A DNA stretch of 64,000 bases from Myxococcus sp. RHSTA-1-4 (GCF_020037125.1 NZ_JAIQDG010000008.1:186001-250000), one strand, 5' to 3'. Positions 34,466 through 43,456 are shown, counted from the stretch's first letter. Made by a program: numbers and translations. The notes: generated by a model from the sequence alone, not told the origin.

Positions 34466-34990
34466 ATGAAGCCACTGCTCCTCTCGCTGCTCTCCACCAT
34501 CAGCGTCGTCCTGGGACTGGTCGGCCTGGGCGTCCTGGTCTGGGGGTTCATCCGGATGCGGCGGTCCGCGCGCACCCGGAGCTGGCCCACCACGCAGGGC
34601 ACCATCCGCTCCTCCCGCGTCACCTCGCGCGAAGCCCCGGCGCTCCAGACCGAGACGAGCTACGACGACGACGCCCCCGCCCCCGCGCCCCGCATCCTCT
34701 ACAGCCCCCAGGTGGAGTACACCTACACCGTGGAGGGTCAGACCTACACGGGCACGGAGCTGACGCCGGACTCGGTCGAGGTCAGCAACAAGCAGCACGC
34801 GCAGGCCCACGCGGCGCGCTACGCCCCCGGCAGGCCCGTCACCGTCTTCTATGACCCGGAGGACCCGAGCCGGGCCCTGCTCGAGCCCGGGGTCCATTCC
34901 ACCTCATGGGCCATCCCGGCGGCGGGGGCCGCGTGCCTCTTCGTCACCGGCGCCTTCTATCTCTTCGTCCGCTGGTACAGCGGCCGGTAA
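34466..34990 (+). CDS. DUF3592-type membrane protein
   Basis: The 174-residue protein has a transmembrane helix near each end (LLSLLSTISVVLGLVGLGVL and AAGAACLFVTGAFYLFVRWY). The soluble domain between them reads WPTTQGTIRSSRVTS, then PQVEYTYTVEGQTYTGTEL, then YAPGRPVTVFYDPEDPSRAL, ending in LLEPG. This pattern matches DUF3592. Function in the envelope is not known. ATG 34466 is chosen since hydrophobic sequence follows directly. It is divergent from the metalloprotease gene and sits 92 bp before the Gly/Ala-rich gene on the same strand. Confidence 0.82.
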   Translation: MKPLLLSLLSTISVVLGLVGLGVLVWGFIRMRRSARTRSWPTTQGTIRSSRVTSREAPALQTETSYDDDAPAPAPRILYSPQVEYTYTVEGQTYTGTELTPDSVEVSNKQHAQAHAARYAPGRPVTVFYDPEDPSRALLEPGVHSTSWAIPAAGAACLFVTGAFYLFVRWYSGR

Positions 34991-35082
34991 TCCCCGAAAA
35001 AAGATCCAACTCCACGCAACCGGCGCTCCACTGCGTCGAAAATGCTTCAAGTCCCAATTTTCCGAACCGGAGCGCGCTTCCC

Positions 35083-36039
35083 ATGACCGCCAAGAGCCTT
35101 CGCGGCTTCAACTTCCTCGGCCTGACCAAATCGCTCAAGCAGCCGAAGGCGGCCCTGCCGCAGACGGCGACCCAGAAGAACCCGGTCGCGACGACGCCGG
35201 ACAAGAAGAACACGGCGGTCACCCAGGAGGGGCGGTACCAGAACAGCTTCGAGGCGGGGAAGCAGATCAACCGCAACTACAACAAGAGCTACTCGCACGG
35301 TGACACGAGCGACCTCTTCACCCCCAACGCCAACCCCGGCAAGGGCGCGAAGCTGCTGGGCAAGCTGCCCGGTGTGACGCTGGCGGAGGGCTCCTTCGAG
35401 AAGAGCGTGGCCGGGCTCGCCCGCGCCGGCGGCTTCAGCAGCAAGGGCGGGCTGGCGCAGGGCCAGGGCAGCTTCGCGGTGGGCCAGGCCTCCGTGAGGG
35501 GCAGCGGCAAGGTGTCCTTCGAGGGTGGCGCGCTGAAGGCCACCGGCTCGGCGGAGGCCTCCGCCACGCTGGTGAACGCGCAGGGCTCCGTCCGCATCGG
35601 CAAGGGTGACTACACGCTGGACGCCTCGGGTGAGGCGTACGTCGGCGCCAAGGCCAAGGCCAACGGCGAGGTGGTCATCGACCCGGCGAAGGGCATCTAC
35701 GCCGCCAAGATCGAGGCCGACGCCTTCGTGGGCGCCCGGGCCGGTGCCGAGGCCAACGTCAACCTGGGCAAGTTCGGCAGCGTCGGTGGCCGCGCCGAGG
35801 TCTGGGCGGGCGCGGGTGTCGCGTTCAAGGCGGAGGCCGGCTTCAAGAACGGCCGCTTCAAGGCCCGCCTGGACATCGGCGCGGCGCTCGGCGTGGGCTT
35901 CAAGCTGGGCGTGAATATCGACATCGACCTCAAGGGCATCAAGGACACCGTCAAGAAGGTCATCGAGAAGCCCATCGAAGTCATCAAGGACATCGGCAAG
36001 AGCATCGGCGACGCCTTCAAGAAGCTGAAGTTCTGGTAG
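35083..36039 (+). CDS. Gly/Ala/Lys-rich beta-repeat protein with amphipathic C-terminal helices, function unknown
   Basis: I cannot assign this 318-residue protein. The first 100 residues are polar and Asn/Lys-rich without a signal peptide. From about 105 to 280 it is a repetitive beta-like region of alternating small and hydrophobic residues (GSFAVGQASVRGSGKVSFEG, TLDASGEAYVGAKAKANGEV, AKIEADAFVGARAGAEANV, AEVWAGAGVAFKAEAGFKNG). It ends with Lys-rich amphipathic helices (IKDTVKKVIEKPIEVIKDIG, DAFKKLKFW). Comparable Ala/Gly-rich stretches occur in the middle of some polymorphic toxins, and the tail looks membrane-active. GGAG lies about ten bases before the ATG, and a very stable terminator follows. 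A pore-forming or surface-structural role is only a guess. Confidence 0.7.
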   Translation: MTAKSLRGFNFLGLTKSLKQPKAALPQTATQKNPVATTPDKKNTAVTQEGRYQNSFEAGKQINRNYNKSYSHGDTSDLFTPNANPGKGAKLLGKLPGVTLAEGSFEKSVAGLARAGGFSSKGGLAQGQGSFAVGQASVRGSGKVSFEGGALKATGSAEASATLVNAQGSVRIGKGDYTLDASGEAYVGAKAKANGEVVIDPAKGIYAAKIEADAFVGARAGAEANVNLGKFGSVGGRAEVWAGAGVAFKAEAGFKNGRFKARLDIGAALGVGFKLGVNIDIDLKGIKDTVKKVIEKPIEVIKDIGKSIGDAFKKLKFW

Positions 36040-36065
36040 CGCTCCAGCTCATTCCGCACACCCCC

Positions 36066-36124
36066 CGGGCGCGAGCCGTCCGTGGTGCCCTGCCAGGCAC
36101 CGCGGGCCTCGCGCCCGTTGTTTT
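36066..36124 (+). terminator. Nested intrinsic terminator after the Gly/Ala-rich gene
   Basis: The outer 10-bp stem has arms 36066-36075 and 36108-36117. An inner perfect 6-bp stem has arms 36084-36089 and 36096-36101. A T-rich run (GTTGTTTT, 36117-36124) follows. It starts 27 bp after the stop codon. Confidence 0.8.
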
Positions 36125-36157
36125 CAGGGCCACCCCCTCCCCTGGCATACTCCCGCC

Positions 36158-37351
36158 ATGACCACCCAGAGCATGCAGGCGTTGTTGAAGGCCGGTGAGG
36201 TCGACAAGGCTCGGGCGCTCGCGGAGAGCGCGCTCGGCAAGAACAAGGACGACCGCGTCGCGCTGCTGACGCTCGCGAAGCTGGCCTCGGTGGACGGTGA
36301 CTGGGCGCGCGCCGAGCAGCTCGTGAATCAGGCCACGCGCGGCGGCGTGGAGGACGCGGACTCGCGCCTGGTGAAGGCGGCGCTGGCGTCGGAGCGCGGA
36401 GACCTGGAGGCGGCCCGCGCCCTCTACACGCAGGTCATCCGCGAGGCGAAGCCCCCGCGCGCCGAGGCGCACTTCGGCCTGGGCTTCCTGCTGGCCGGAC
36501 AGGACGACTTCCCGGGGGCTCGCAAGGAGTTCGAGAAGGCGGTGCAGCTGGAGCCGGAGGTGGCCCAGTACCGCTTCCACCTGGCGCGCGTGCTCCTGGT
36601 GCTGGAGGAGTTGAAGACGGCGCTGCCGCACCTGGAGCGGGCGCTGGAGCTCAACCCCCTCAACCCGCCCGTCTACGTGGCGTGGACCGTGGTGCTGCAG
36701 CAGCTCGGTGAGCTGGAGCAGGCGGAGAACCTGCTGCGCCAGGGACTGAAGCTGATGCCGGACCACCCGGAGCTGCTCAACTCGCTGAGCAGCATCCTCG
36801 CCGCGCGCGGCAACGTGCCCGAGGCCTTCGGCATCGCGAAGCACCTGGCGCGCGAGTTCCCCGACGACGCGGCGATGCAGGGCAACCTGGCGCGGATGAT
36901 GGCGGCCACCGGGCACCGCGACGAGGCCCTGGAGCTGTGCCGGAAGCTGGCGGCGCGCGGGCAGTCGACGGCGCAGACGAAGTCCCTGGAGGCGATGATT
37001 CTCGAGGCCACGGAGCCGCCCGACGTGGAGGGCGCGGTGCATGCGTGGCGCGAGGCCATGGACCTGGACCCGGACGACTGGGCTCCCGCCAACAACCTGG
37101 GCAACCTCCTGATGCGCTGGGAGGAGGGAGACCCCGACGAGCGCCTGACGGCGGCCATCGAGATTCTCGAGGAGGCCCGGCGCCGCGCGCCCAACCGCGT
37201 GGAGCCGGTGCTCAACCTCGCCATCGTCAACGCGCGCAAGGGTGACAAGGCGAAGGCCCAGGCGCTGGCGCGCGACGTCCTCAAGCTGGCCCCCGCCGGC
37301 GAGAAGGAGATGCGCGAGCAGGCGGATCGGCTCCTCCAGACGCTGCGCTGA
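36158..37351 (+). CDS. Tetratricopeptide-repeat protein
   Basis: The 397-residue protein is almost entirely TPR units. Recognisable ones include AGEVDKARALAESALGKNKD, DLEAARALYTQVIREAKPPR, AEAHFGLGFLLAGQDDFPGA, AQYRFHLARVLLVLEELKTA, VYVAWTVVLQQLGELEQAEN, NSLSSILAARGNVPEAFGIA and APANNLGNLLMRWEEGDPDE. There is no signal peptide or transmembrane segment, so it is probably a cytoplasmic scaffold for protein interactions. The gene lies between the strong upstream terminator and a convergent lipoprotein gene, so it is probably transcribed alone. The partner is unknown. Confidence 0.88.
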   Translation: MTTQSMQALLKAGEVDKARALAESALGKNKDDRVALLTLAKLASVDGDWARAEQLVNQATRGGVEDADSRLVKAALASERGDLEAARALYTQVIREAKPPRAEAHFGLGFLLAGQDDFPGARKEFEKAVQLEPEVAQYRFHLARVLLVLEELKTALPHLERALELNPLNPPVYVAWTVVLQQLGELEQAENLLRQGLKLMPDHPELLNSLSSILAARGNVPEAFGIAKHLAREFPDDAAMQGNLARMMAATGHRDEALELCRKLAARGQSTAQTKSLEAMILEATEPPDVEGAVHAWREAMDLDPDDWAPANNLGNLLMRWEEGDPDERLTAAIEILEEARRRAPNRVEPVLNLAIVNARKGDKAKAQALARDVLKLAPAGEKEMREQADRLLQTLR

Positions 37352-37382
37352 CGTCCGGCGCGCACCTCGGGGAGGCACCGGC

Positions 37383-39569
37383 TCAGCGCACGGAGTTCTC
37401 GTGGTGGCCGTGGCCCGGCCCGCCGAAGGTGCCCGGCCAGGGCTCGCGCGCGGGCAGCAGCCCCGGCATGGGGAAGCGCATGAAGCGCGCCTGGCTGTAG
37501 GCGAACGGCGGGTCGCACTCGCCGCAGGTGGTGGCGCCGTCCATCATCAGCATCGCTCCCGGCGCCAGCTCCATGAGCTGCGTCACGGTGCGCGGCGAAT
37601 AGGCGAGCGGACACTGGAAGGCCTCGCTCCCGTCCCTCGCGCGCACGGCCACCAGCAGCTGCGTGTTGTCACTGCCCACCGCGGTGGTGAGCGCCACCGT
37701 CTCCCCCGGCAGCCCCGGGCCCGCCGGCCACGTGGCCAGCCGCAGCTCCTTGGTGGTGAGGCTCTGCCCTTCCCTCAGCGAGTACGTCCACACCGGGCCC
37801 AGCGCCGGCAGGCCGAAGCCCTTGAGCTGCGTGGCGGCGGGGGTGGCGCCCCCACCGCCCGGGTTCACCGTGGTGCCCGGCGCGCTGGGCACCGCCACTT
37901 CCCGGGTGGCCACCACGCGGCCGAACGCCTGGGGGATGGAGGCCGTGGGCGAGCCGTCGCCCGTGCTCAGTGCCTGGGTGCCGTACTCGGGCAACAGCAG
38001 CCCGTTCGCCACCGCCAGCTCACCGGCGCGGAAGTCCTGCGTCTGCTTCCAGCGCGGCACCCCGTCCGAGGAGAAGGCCATCAGCAGCGTGGGCGAGCCC
38101 GGCACCAGGGGCGCCCCCACGTTCGTCGTCCGCGCGAAGGAGATGTACAGGTCGCCCCTCGTGTCCGAGGCGAGGCCGAAGGGGTGCGGGTGGTTGCACT
38201 CGGACAGCAGCGGGTCCGTCAGCTCCTGCGTGGACACCATGCGGCCGAAGGCGTCCAGCACCACCAGGAAGTACATGCGGCAGAGCGTGTCGCGGTTCTG
38301 CCCGGCCGGGTACGCCTCGAAGAGGGCCGCCAGCCGGTCCGGCGCCATCACCGCCAGCCGCGCCAGGAAGAGCGTCAGCGTCTTCTGCGCGAAGTCCGGC
38401 CGCGCCTCGGCCAGGGTGAAGGTCCACCGCGGCACGCCCGTGGAGCGCTCCAGCAGCGACACCGTGCCGTCCTCCGGCAGGTCCATGCACAGCAGCCGGT
38501 CGTTCCACAGCATGCAGCGCCGGCCCGGCTCGCGGGAGCGCACCGGCGCCTGGCCCGCCGCGTCCAGCAGGGGGAAGCCGTAGAAGCCGGACAGCGTCAC
38601 GTCGCCCTCGGGCCCCACCAGCATGTCGTGCAGCGTCTGTCCCTCGAAGCTCGCGTCGTACGTCCAGTCCGTCGCCAGGGGGGCGGCCGCGGGGCGCTCG
38701 CAGACGCTCCCCCGGCACCTGCCCTCTCCCTGGCAGGGGCTGGCCGGCGCGCAGATGAAGTTGTCCGGCGGGTTCTGCCGCACGCACCGGCCCTCGACGC
38801 AGAGGTCCGCCACGTCACACCCGCGCTCCGCTCCGCAGAAGGTGCCGTCCGGCGCGGGGGCCAGGCCGCAGCCCTTCTGGGGGTCGCACGTGCCCACCTG
38901 GCACCTGCCGTCTCCCGGGCATGGCGGCGCCGGTACCGCCTGGCACCCGTCCAGCGCGTGGCACACGTCCGTGGTGCACGCGTTGCCGTCGTCGCACGTG
39001 CGCTCGCGTCCCTTGCACCGGCCGGCCTGGCAGGTGGCGTCGGTGAGGCACGCGTTGCCCGGGTCGCACGGGGTGCCGTCCGGCAGCACCGTCTCCACGC
39101 ACTGCTCCGTCACCACGTCGAAGGTGGCCGTGCTGCACGTCACCGGCGTGAAGCAGTCCGGAAGGGGCCTTGCCTCGCCCGCCAGCACCAGCTCCACCCG
39201 GCCGCCATCCGAGGACGTGCCGGTGACGGTGACTTCGTATGTGCCCACCGCGGAGGGCGCGAAGCGCAGGCGCACCGGCACCTCGCCCGCCTGCACCCGC
39301 ACCGGCAGCACGTCCACCAGCGCGAAGGGTGCCGTCACCTCCGTCCAGGTGACGTCCAGCGGCGCGCGGCCGCCGTTCACCACCCGCACCTCCGCCTCGC
39401 GCGTGGTGCCGGGGTACGCGGCCGGGAAGTCCAGACGCGGCTGGGACAGCCGCAGCCGGCCCACCGCCGGCTTCAGGGGTGGCTTGTCACGGCAGGCCGT
39501 GCCCACTCCCAGCACCAGTGCCAGCAGGATGACCGCTCGCCCCACCCCTGCTCTCGTCGCGCGCGCCAT
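37383..39569 (-). CDS. Lipoprotein with ASH-type Ig domain, Cys-rich repeats and a possible propeller domain
   Basis: The 728-residue product has a lipoprotein signal ending in GVGTAC (VILLALVLGVGTAC). Residues 35-130 form an ASH/MSP-type Ig domain (LDFPAAYPGTTREAEVRVVN). Next come about eight cysteine-rich units (CVETVLPDGTPCDPGNACLT, CDDGNACTTDVCHALDGC, ASPCQGEGRCRGSVC). The last 430 residues contain strand-turn repeats with GLASDTRGDLYISFARTTN, SPTLLMAFSSDGVPRWKQTQ and VVVLDAFGRMVSTQELTDPL-like segments, suggesting a PQQ-like beta-propeller. It should be anchored in the outer membrane. No active-site motif was seen. The gene is divergent from the tail-repeat protein gene. Confidence 0.8.
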   Translation of the reverse strand: MARATRAGVGRAVILLALVLGVGTACRDKPPLKPAVGRLRLSQPRLDFPAAYPGTTREAEVRVVNGGRAPLDVTWTEVTAPFALVDVLPVRVQAGEVPVRLRFAPSAVGTYEVTVTGTSSDGGRVELVLAGEARPLPDCFTPVTCSTATFDVVTEQCVETVLPDGTPCDPGNACLTDATCQAGRCKGRERTCDDGNACTTDVCHALDGCQAVPAPPCPGDGRCQVGTCDPQKGCGLAPAPDGTFCGAERGCDVADLCVEGRCVRQNPPDNFICAPASPCQGEGRCRGSVCERPAAAPLATDWTYDASFEGQTLHDMLVGPEGDVTLSGFYGFPLLDAAGQAPVRSREPGRRCMLWNDRLLCMDLPEDGTVSLLERSTGVPRWTFTLAEARPDFAQKTLTLFLARLAVMAPDRLAALFEAYPAGQNRDTLCRMYFLVVLDAFGRMVSTQELTDPLLSECNHPHPFGLASDTRGDLYISFARTTNVGAPLVPGSPTLLMAFSSDGVPRWKQTQDFRAGELAVANGLLLPEYGTQALSTGDGSPTASIPQAFGRVVATREVAVPSAPGTTVNPGGGGATPAATQLKGFGLPALGPVWTYSLREGQSLTTKELRLATWPAGPGLPGETVALTTAVGSDNTQLLVAVRARDGSEAFQCPLAYSPRTVTQLMELAPGAMLMMDGATTCGECDPPFAYSQARFMRFPMPGLLPAREPWPGTFGGPGHGHHENSVR

Positions 39570-39752
39570 GGGTGCCTCCCGGAGACGTCGCTATAGCCCT
39601 CGGGCGGGCCGGATGCGAGGGGGGCTCCCCGCGGGCGGCACCGCTGGCCGACAGCCAGCCTCCCGTGACGGCGTGGCCCCCATGCGCCGCTTTCGGCTGC
39701 TGAACGCTCGACCCTGTAGACTTGGCGGTGCCTCCCACCTGGAGCCGTCTCC

Positions 39753-40850
39753 ATGTCCGCCCCCCGCTCCGCCCTCGCGCTCGTCCTGGCCGTGCTCGCC
39801 CTGGTGGGCACGCCCGCCGCCGCGGACGACGTCCCCCGAACCATGGCCTTCCAGGGCCGCCTGGTGCGCGCGGACGGCACGCCGGAGAGCACGCCGCAGG
39901 ACCTCTCCTTCACCCTCTACGCCTCGGCCACGGGCGGCAGTCCCCTCTGGCAGGAGTACCACCCCGCCGTCACCGTGACGAACGGCTACTACGCGGTGGT
40001 GCTCGGCACCACGAACCCCCTGCGGTACGAGCTGGCGCAGGGGAGCCAGCTCTACCTGGGCGTCGCGCTCACCGGCCAGTCCGAGCTCACCCCGCGCCTG
40101 CAGATGGCCTCCGTGCCCTACGCCCTGCACGCCCAGGACAGCCAGTTCCTGGAGGGCCGTGCCGCCGTCACCTTCGCCAACGCCAACCACGGCCACGCCA
40201 CGGCCACCTCCACCACCGACGGCTTCATGTCCGCCGCGGACAAGGCGAAGCTGGACACACCGGCGACGGCATACAGCGACGGACTCACCGCCTCCGGCAC
40301 GCCCCTCACCGTGCGCGTCAGCTTTCCCACCTCCGGCGGCACCAACGGCACGTCGCGCAACGCGGCCCGGGCCGACCACTCGCACGCCACGGCCACCACG
40401 TCGGCCGCCGGCTTCATGTCCGCCGCGGACAAGGCGAAGCTGGACGCGCCGGCCACCACCTTCGGGGACGGGTTGTCCGTCACCGCCGGTACCCCGCCCA
40501 CCGTGAGCGTCAACTTCACCACCTCGGGCGGAAACAACGGCGCGCTGCGCACGGTGGCGCGCGGGGACCACTCGCACCCGAAGCCGGCCCTGGCGTGCAC
40601 CCACCGGAGCGCCACCGGCAACGACGCCGGGGACAGCCGCCTCTCCGTCGCGTGGTGCGCCACCGGCGAGGTGCTCACCGGAGGAGGCTGCAGCGGCCTG
40701 GACGGCAGCCCCGGGCTCGCCTTCATGCCCACCGGACTCACCGTCGAGAGTGGCGCCACCGCCACCGGAGGCCCGGGCTACCGGTGCCGGAACGGCGACT
40801 CGGGCACCACGGCTCCCACCGCGTACGCCATCTGCTGCCGCATCCCCTGA
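39753..40850 (+). CDS. Secreted protein with phage-tail-fibre-like repeats
   Basis: The 365-residue protein has a signal peptide (ALALVLAVLALVGTPAAA) then an N-terminal beta domain (RTMAFQGRLVRADGTPESTP, seen in many secreted bacterial proteins that carry tail-fibre motifs). Two near-identical units DHSHATATTSAAGFMSAADK-AKLD and its variant follow, a motif of phage tail fibres and collagen-like bacterial surface proteins. The C-terminal 90 residues hold paired cysteines (VAWCATGEVLTGGGCSGLDG, YRCRNGDSGTTAPTAYAICC). It probably forms trimeric fibres outside the cell. GGAG lies nine bases before the ATG. It is not part of a prophage here: no tail genes surround it. Confidence 0.82.
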   Translation: MSAPRSALALVLAVLALVGTPAAADDVPRTMAFQGRLVRADGTPESTPQDLSFTLYASATGGSPLWQEYHPAVTVTNGYYAVVLGTTNPLRYELAQGSQLYLGVALTGQSELTPRLQMASVPYALHAQDSQFLEGRAAVTFANANHGHATATSTTDGFMSAADKAKLDTPATAYSDGLTASGTPLTVRVSFPTSGGTNGTSRNAARADHSHATATTSAAGFMSAADKAKLDAPATTFGDGLSVTAGTPPTVSVNFTTSGGNNGALRTVARGDHSHPKPALACTHRSATGNDAGDSRLSVAWCATGEVLTGGGCSGLDGSPGLAFMPTGLTVESGATATGGPGYRCRNGDSGTTAPTAYAICCRIP

Positions 40851-40938
40851 CTGGGGACTTCCAACAATTCAGGATGGCGCCTGGAAGCGTCGGTGATTTT
40901 TTCAGGCGGATCCGCTCGAACTCCCGCAACCACGCGGA

Positions 40939-41277
40939 ATGGCAGGGAACCGGCGGGGTATGTTTCTGGCAATCGGCTGGAGCATGACCTCCGCCGAAAC
41001 CGCCGGTATCGCGCAGTCGTCGCAGGCCTTCACCGTGCTCATTCCACGTGGACTCCAGGCCACGGTGGATGGATTGTCGCCGGACGCCCGGCAGGAGCTG
41101 CTCGCCGAGCTGTTCCGCATGGCGGCGCTGGCTCACCAGGAGCGCGGCCAGCTCCCTTCCGCGGCTCCCTACACGCTGCGGCTGGAGCTGGCGGGCTGCC
41201 AGGTGAGCGTGGAGCTGGACCCCTCGCGCTCGCGCCTCACGCTCGCCGGGCTGCGGCGGGCCCGGGTCCTGGCTTGA
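40939..41277 (+). CDS. Small hypothetical protein
   Basis: The 112-residue product is not recognised. The well-formed part starts near SSQAFTVLIPRGLQATVDGL, continues with a helix (SPDARQELLAELFRMAALA), and ends with strands (YTLRLELAGCQVSVELDPSR). There is no signal peptide or membrane segment. The start is uncertain: ATG 40939, 40960 and 40984 are all in frame and none has an ideal ribosome site. The preceding 90 bases are less GC-rich than average, including a run of six T's at 40917-ff. It precedes another small gene by 31 bp, so the two may be an operon. Confidence 0.6.
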   Translation: MAGNRRGMFLAIGWSMTSAETAGIAQSSQAFTVLIPRGLQATVDGLSPDARQELLAELFRMAALAHQERGQLPSAAPYTLRLELAGCQVSVELDPSRSRLTLAGLRRARVLA

Positions 41278-41308
41278 GCCCGGTCCGTTCTCGACGGGTC
41301 GAGCCGAG

Positions 41309-41605
41309 ATGTCACGCCGTGCGGGCTACGAAGAATCCTGGGACCTGACCTATCTGGTGGAGCAGCTCCGTGAGCTGATCGGCCGCGACCTGCGGCTGCA
41401 GCCGGAGCTGACCTCGGAGCTGGAGGACATCCTCGACAGCCTGGTGCTCCGCAACCAGCGGCTGCGCGGCTTGCAGCGCATGGTCCACGCGGAGCGCGAG
41501 CCGGATGACCTCGCCGTCCTGCGCAACGCGCTGGAGAACATGGACCGCGAGCTGCTGGAGCGGCTGCCGGTGCTGCTGGAGCGGCTGCGCGCGGCCATCA
41601 CCTGA
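41309..41605 (+). CDS. Small helical (coiled-coil-like) hypothetical protein
   Basis: The 98-residue protein is predicted to be all alpha-helical, with heptad-like Leu spacing in LTYLVEQLRELIGRDLRLQP, LEDILDSLVLRNQRLRGLQR, and RNALENMDRELLERLPVLLE. This suggests a dimeric coiled coil. It follows the previous small gene closely on the same strand and is convergent with a Cys-rich lipoprotein gene. No family is recognised and there is no export signal. Confidence 0.62.
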   Translation: MSRRAGYEESWDLTYLVEQLRELIGRDLRLQPELTSELEDILDSLVLRNQRLRGLQRMVHAEREPDDLAVLRNALENMDRELLERLPVLLERLRAAIT

Positions 41606-41651
41606 GCGGGCTGCCCGCGCGACACGCCGGACGGCCTGGAGCGCGAGCCGC

Positions 41652-42593
41652 TCAGGGAAGGCCCGGGTAGAGCGTGTGCGTCGGCCCCTTCATCGGTCCG
41701 CCGCCGAGGCCCGCGCCCACGCTGCCCGCGCCGGAGGGCAGCACGGCGGCGCCGGGTGCCACGCCCCGGGCCTCTCCACGCACGGGGCCCTCGCAGCGTC
41801 CCGAGCGGCAGCCTTCGAGGCCCTGGCACGGCCGCTCCACACCACACGTCACCTCCTGGCACGCGCCCGCGCGGCACACCTGGCCGGAGGGACACGCGGG
41901 GACGGACGCGCACGCGTCCTCGTTGGAGAGGCACGTGCCGGCGCGGCAGGTCTCACCCGCTCCGCAGTCCGCCGCGGTGGTACAGGCCCGCGCCGCGCAC
42001 ATGCCGTCGCGGCACACCTGCTGTGACGGGCAGCGCACCGCCGCGCAGCCGGAGGCCGGCACGCAGCGGCCGTCCTCGCCACAGCGCTCATCCGGCTCGC
42101 AGTCGAAGCCGCCGGTGCAGGAGACACTCCGGCACACGCCACCCGGCCGGCACACCGTGGACTGCGGGCACCGCACGCCCATGCATGTGTCATACACGCA
42201 TGCCGAGCTCACGCAGCGCTCCGTGGGGAAACACGACACGCCGGCCCCGCAGCCCACGCGGCCACACGTGCCCTGACGGCATCGCTCACCCGGCTGGCAC
42301 GTCACGCCCAGGCACGCGAGCTCCACGCAGGCGTCCTGCTCGCAGACCTGTCCCGCGCCACAGGCCACGCCCGGGCAGGTGGTGGCGAGACACCGGCCCT
42401 CCACGCACGTCTGGCCTCCAGGGCATGCCACGCTCGCGCACAGGTCCGGCGCCACCAGCGGCGGTGTCTCCTCGCAGGCGGCCGCGAGGAGCAGCACGCC
42501 CAGCAGCGCGGCGAGGAAGGGCAGCCGTGAAACACATATAAAGGAAGGGGCCCGCGGGGACGTGCCGCTCACCCGTGCGCTCTCGCCGTCCAT
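41652..42593 (-). CDS. Cysteine-rich lipoprotein
   Basis: The 313-residue product has a rather long n-region followed by a lipoprotein signal (LPFLAALLGVLLLAAAC). It then has about ten tandem units of the form C-x3-x-C-P-x-G-Q-x-C-x-x-G-x-C (DLCASVACPGGQTCVEGRC, ATTCPGVACGAGQVCEQDAC, ELACLGVTCQPGERCRQGTC). A Gly/Ala-rich cysteine-free tail ends the protein. Such arrays are common in myxobacterial outer-membrane or fruiting-body exoproteins. The ATG at 42593 is supported by AGGAGG nine bases upstream. It lies 44 bp after the next gene upstream on the same strand, so they are likely co-transcribed. Confidence 0.8.
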   Translation of the reverse strand: MDGESARVSGTSPRAPSFICVSRLPFLAALLGVLLLAAACEETPPLVAPDLCASVACPGGQTCVEGRCLATTCPGVACGAGQVCEQDACVELACLGVTCQPGERCRQGTCGRVGCGAGVSCFPTERCVSSACVYDTCMGVRCPQSTVCRPGGVCRSVSCTGGFDCEPDERCGEDGRCVPASGCAAVRCPSQQVCRDGMCAARACTTAADCGAGETCRAGTCLSNEDACASVPACPSGQVCRAGACQEVTCGVERPCQGLEGCRSGRCEGPVRGEARGVAPGAAVLPSGAGSVGAGLGGGPMKGPTHTLYPGLP

Positions 42594-42637
42594 GCCCGTG
42601 CGCCTCCTGTCCTGGCTCCCCACGCCGGCACCCACGC

Positions 42638-43456
42638 TCATGGCAGCCGCTCCGTGCGGTCCGCCGGAGGCAGCGCCAGCGGCTCCGGCTGGCTCAGCAC
42701 CAGCCCCAGCACCACGCCCGCCGCGGCCAGGCCCACTCCGCCCACCACGAAGGGCCACGGAGAGCGGCGTCCCTCCTCCCCGGAGGACTCCTCCACCACG
42801 GCGGGACGGGCCGCCTCGCGAGCCGAGGCCACCGCCGGTGGTGGCGGCTCCCTGGCATCGAAGCGCAGCGGCGCGCGCATGCTGCCCTGCTGGAAGAGGA
42901 CGGCGCCACCGGCATCACGCGCCACCGCATACGCCTCCACCGCGCGCTCCGGAGCCGCCTTCACCGCCACCGGCCCGGGAGGCACCCCCACCGCCGCGGT
43001 GAAGCCGGCCGCGCCCGGCTGCCGCACCGCGACCAGCAGCTCCACCGCCACCGGCCGGGGCTGCTCCAGCGTGGCCACCACCCGCCCGTCCTCCGCGCGA
43101 CTCACCGTCAGCACGGCACGCTGGCCCTGGAGCGCCTTGCGCGCCGCCTCGAACGGGGCGCGAATCTTCGGCCCCAGCGAGGACGGCACCCGCGCGTCCG
43201 GGTCCAGCACCAGCAGCACCTCGAAGGCCGCCTGGGCCGCCTGGGGCTGCCCCATGAAGGCCTGGGACAGCGCCAGCCCCTCCCATGCCCGAAGCCGCTC
43301 CTCGCGCGTCCCAGGGGCAGCCAGGGCCTCCTGGAAGGCCGCCGCCGCGGCGTCGAACTCCAGCGCGTCGAAGGCCTGCTCGGCGCGAGTCAGCGGCGGC
43401 TCCGCGCCCCAGGCGGAAGCCGCGCACAGCCAGGACAGGAAGAAGAGGGCGCGCAC
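42638..43456 (-). CDS. Exported TPR-like protein with C-terminal membrane segment
   Basis: The 272-residue protein starts with a signal peptide (ALFFLSWLCAASAWG), then TPR-like helices (RAEQAFDALEFDAAAAAFQE, WEGLALSQAFMGQPQAAQAA). The middle is beta-rich (AVLTVSRAEDGRVVATLEQP). A Pro/Ala linker leads to a C-terminal transmembrane helix (PFVVGGVGLAAAGVVLGLVL). It resembles small myxobacterial envelope proteins that combine TPRs with a PEGA-like or Ig-like middle, but I cannot name it. It heads a probable two-gene operon with the Cys-rich lipoprotein downstream and is divergent from the second PEGA kinase gene across 360 bp. Confidence 0.75.
   Translation of the reverse strand: MRALFFLSWLCAASAWGAEPPLTRAEQAFDALEFDAAAAAFQEALAAPGTREERLRAWEGLALSQAFMGQPQAAQAAFEVLLVLDPDARVPSSLGPKIRAPFEAARKALQGQRAVLTVSRAEDGRVVATLEQPRPVAVELLVAVRQPGAAGFTAAVGVPPGPVAVKAAPERAVEAYAVARDAGGAVLFQQGSMRAPLRFDAREPPPPAVASAREAARPAVVEESSGEEGRRSPWPFVVGGVGLAAAGVVLGLVLSQPEPLALPPADRTERLP

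Noticed and set aside
37242..39596. 784-codon plus-strand frame
   Set aside because: It overlaps the TPR gene end and is antisense to the ASH/Cys-rich lipoprotein; it has no signal peptide and an Arg/His-rich composition.
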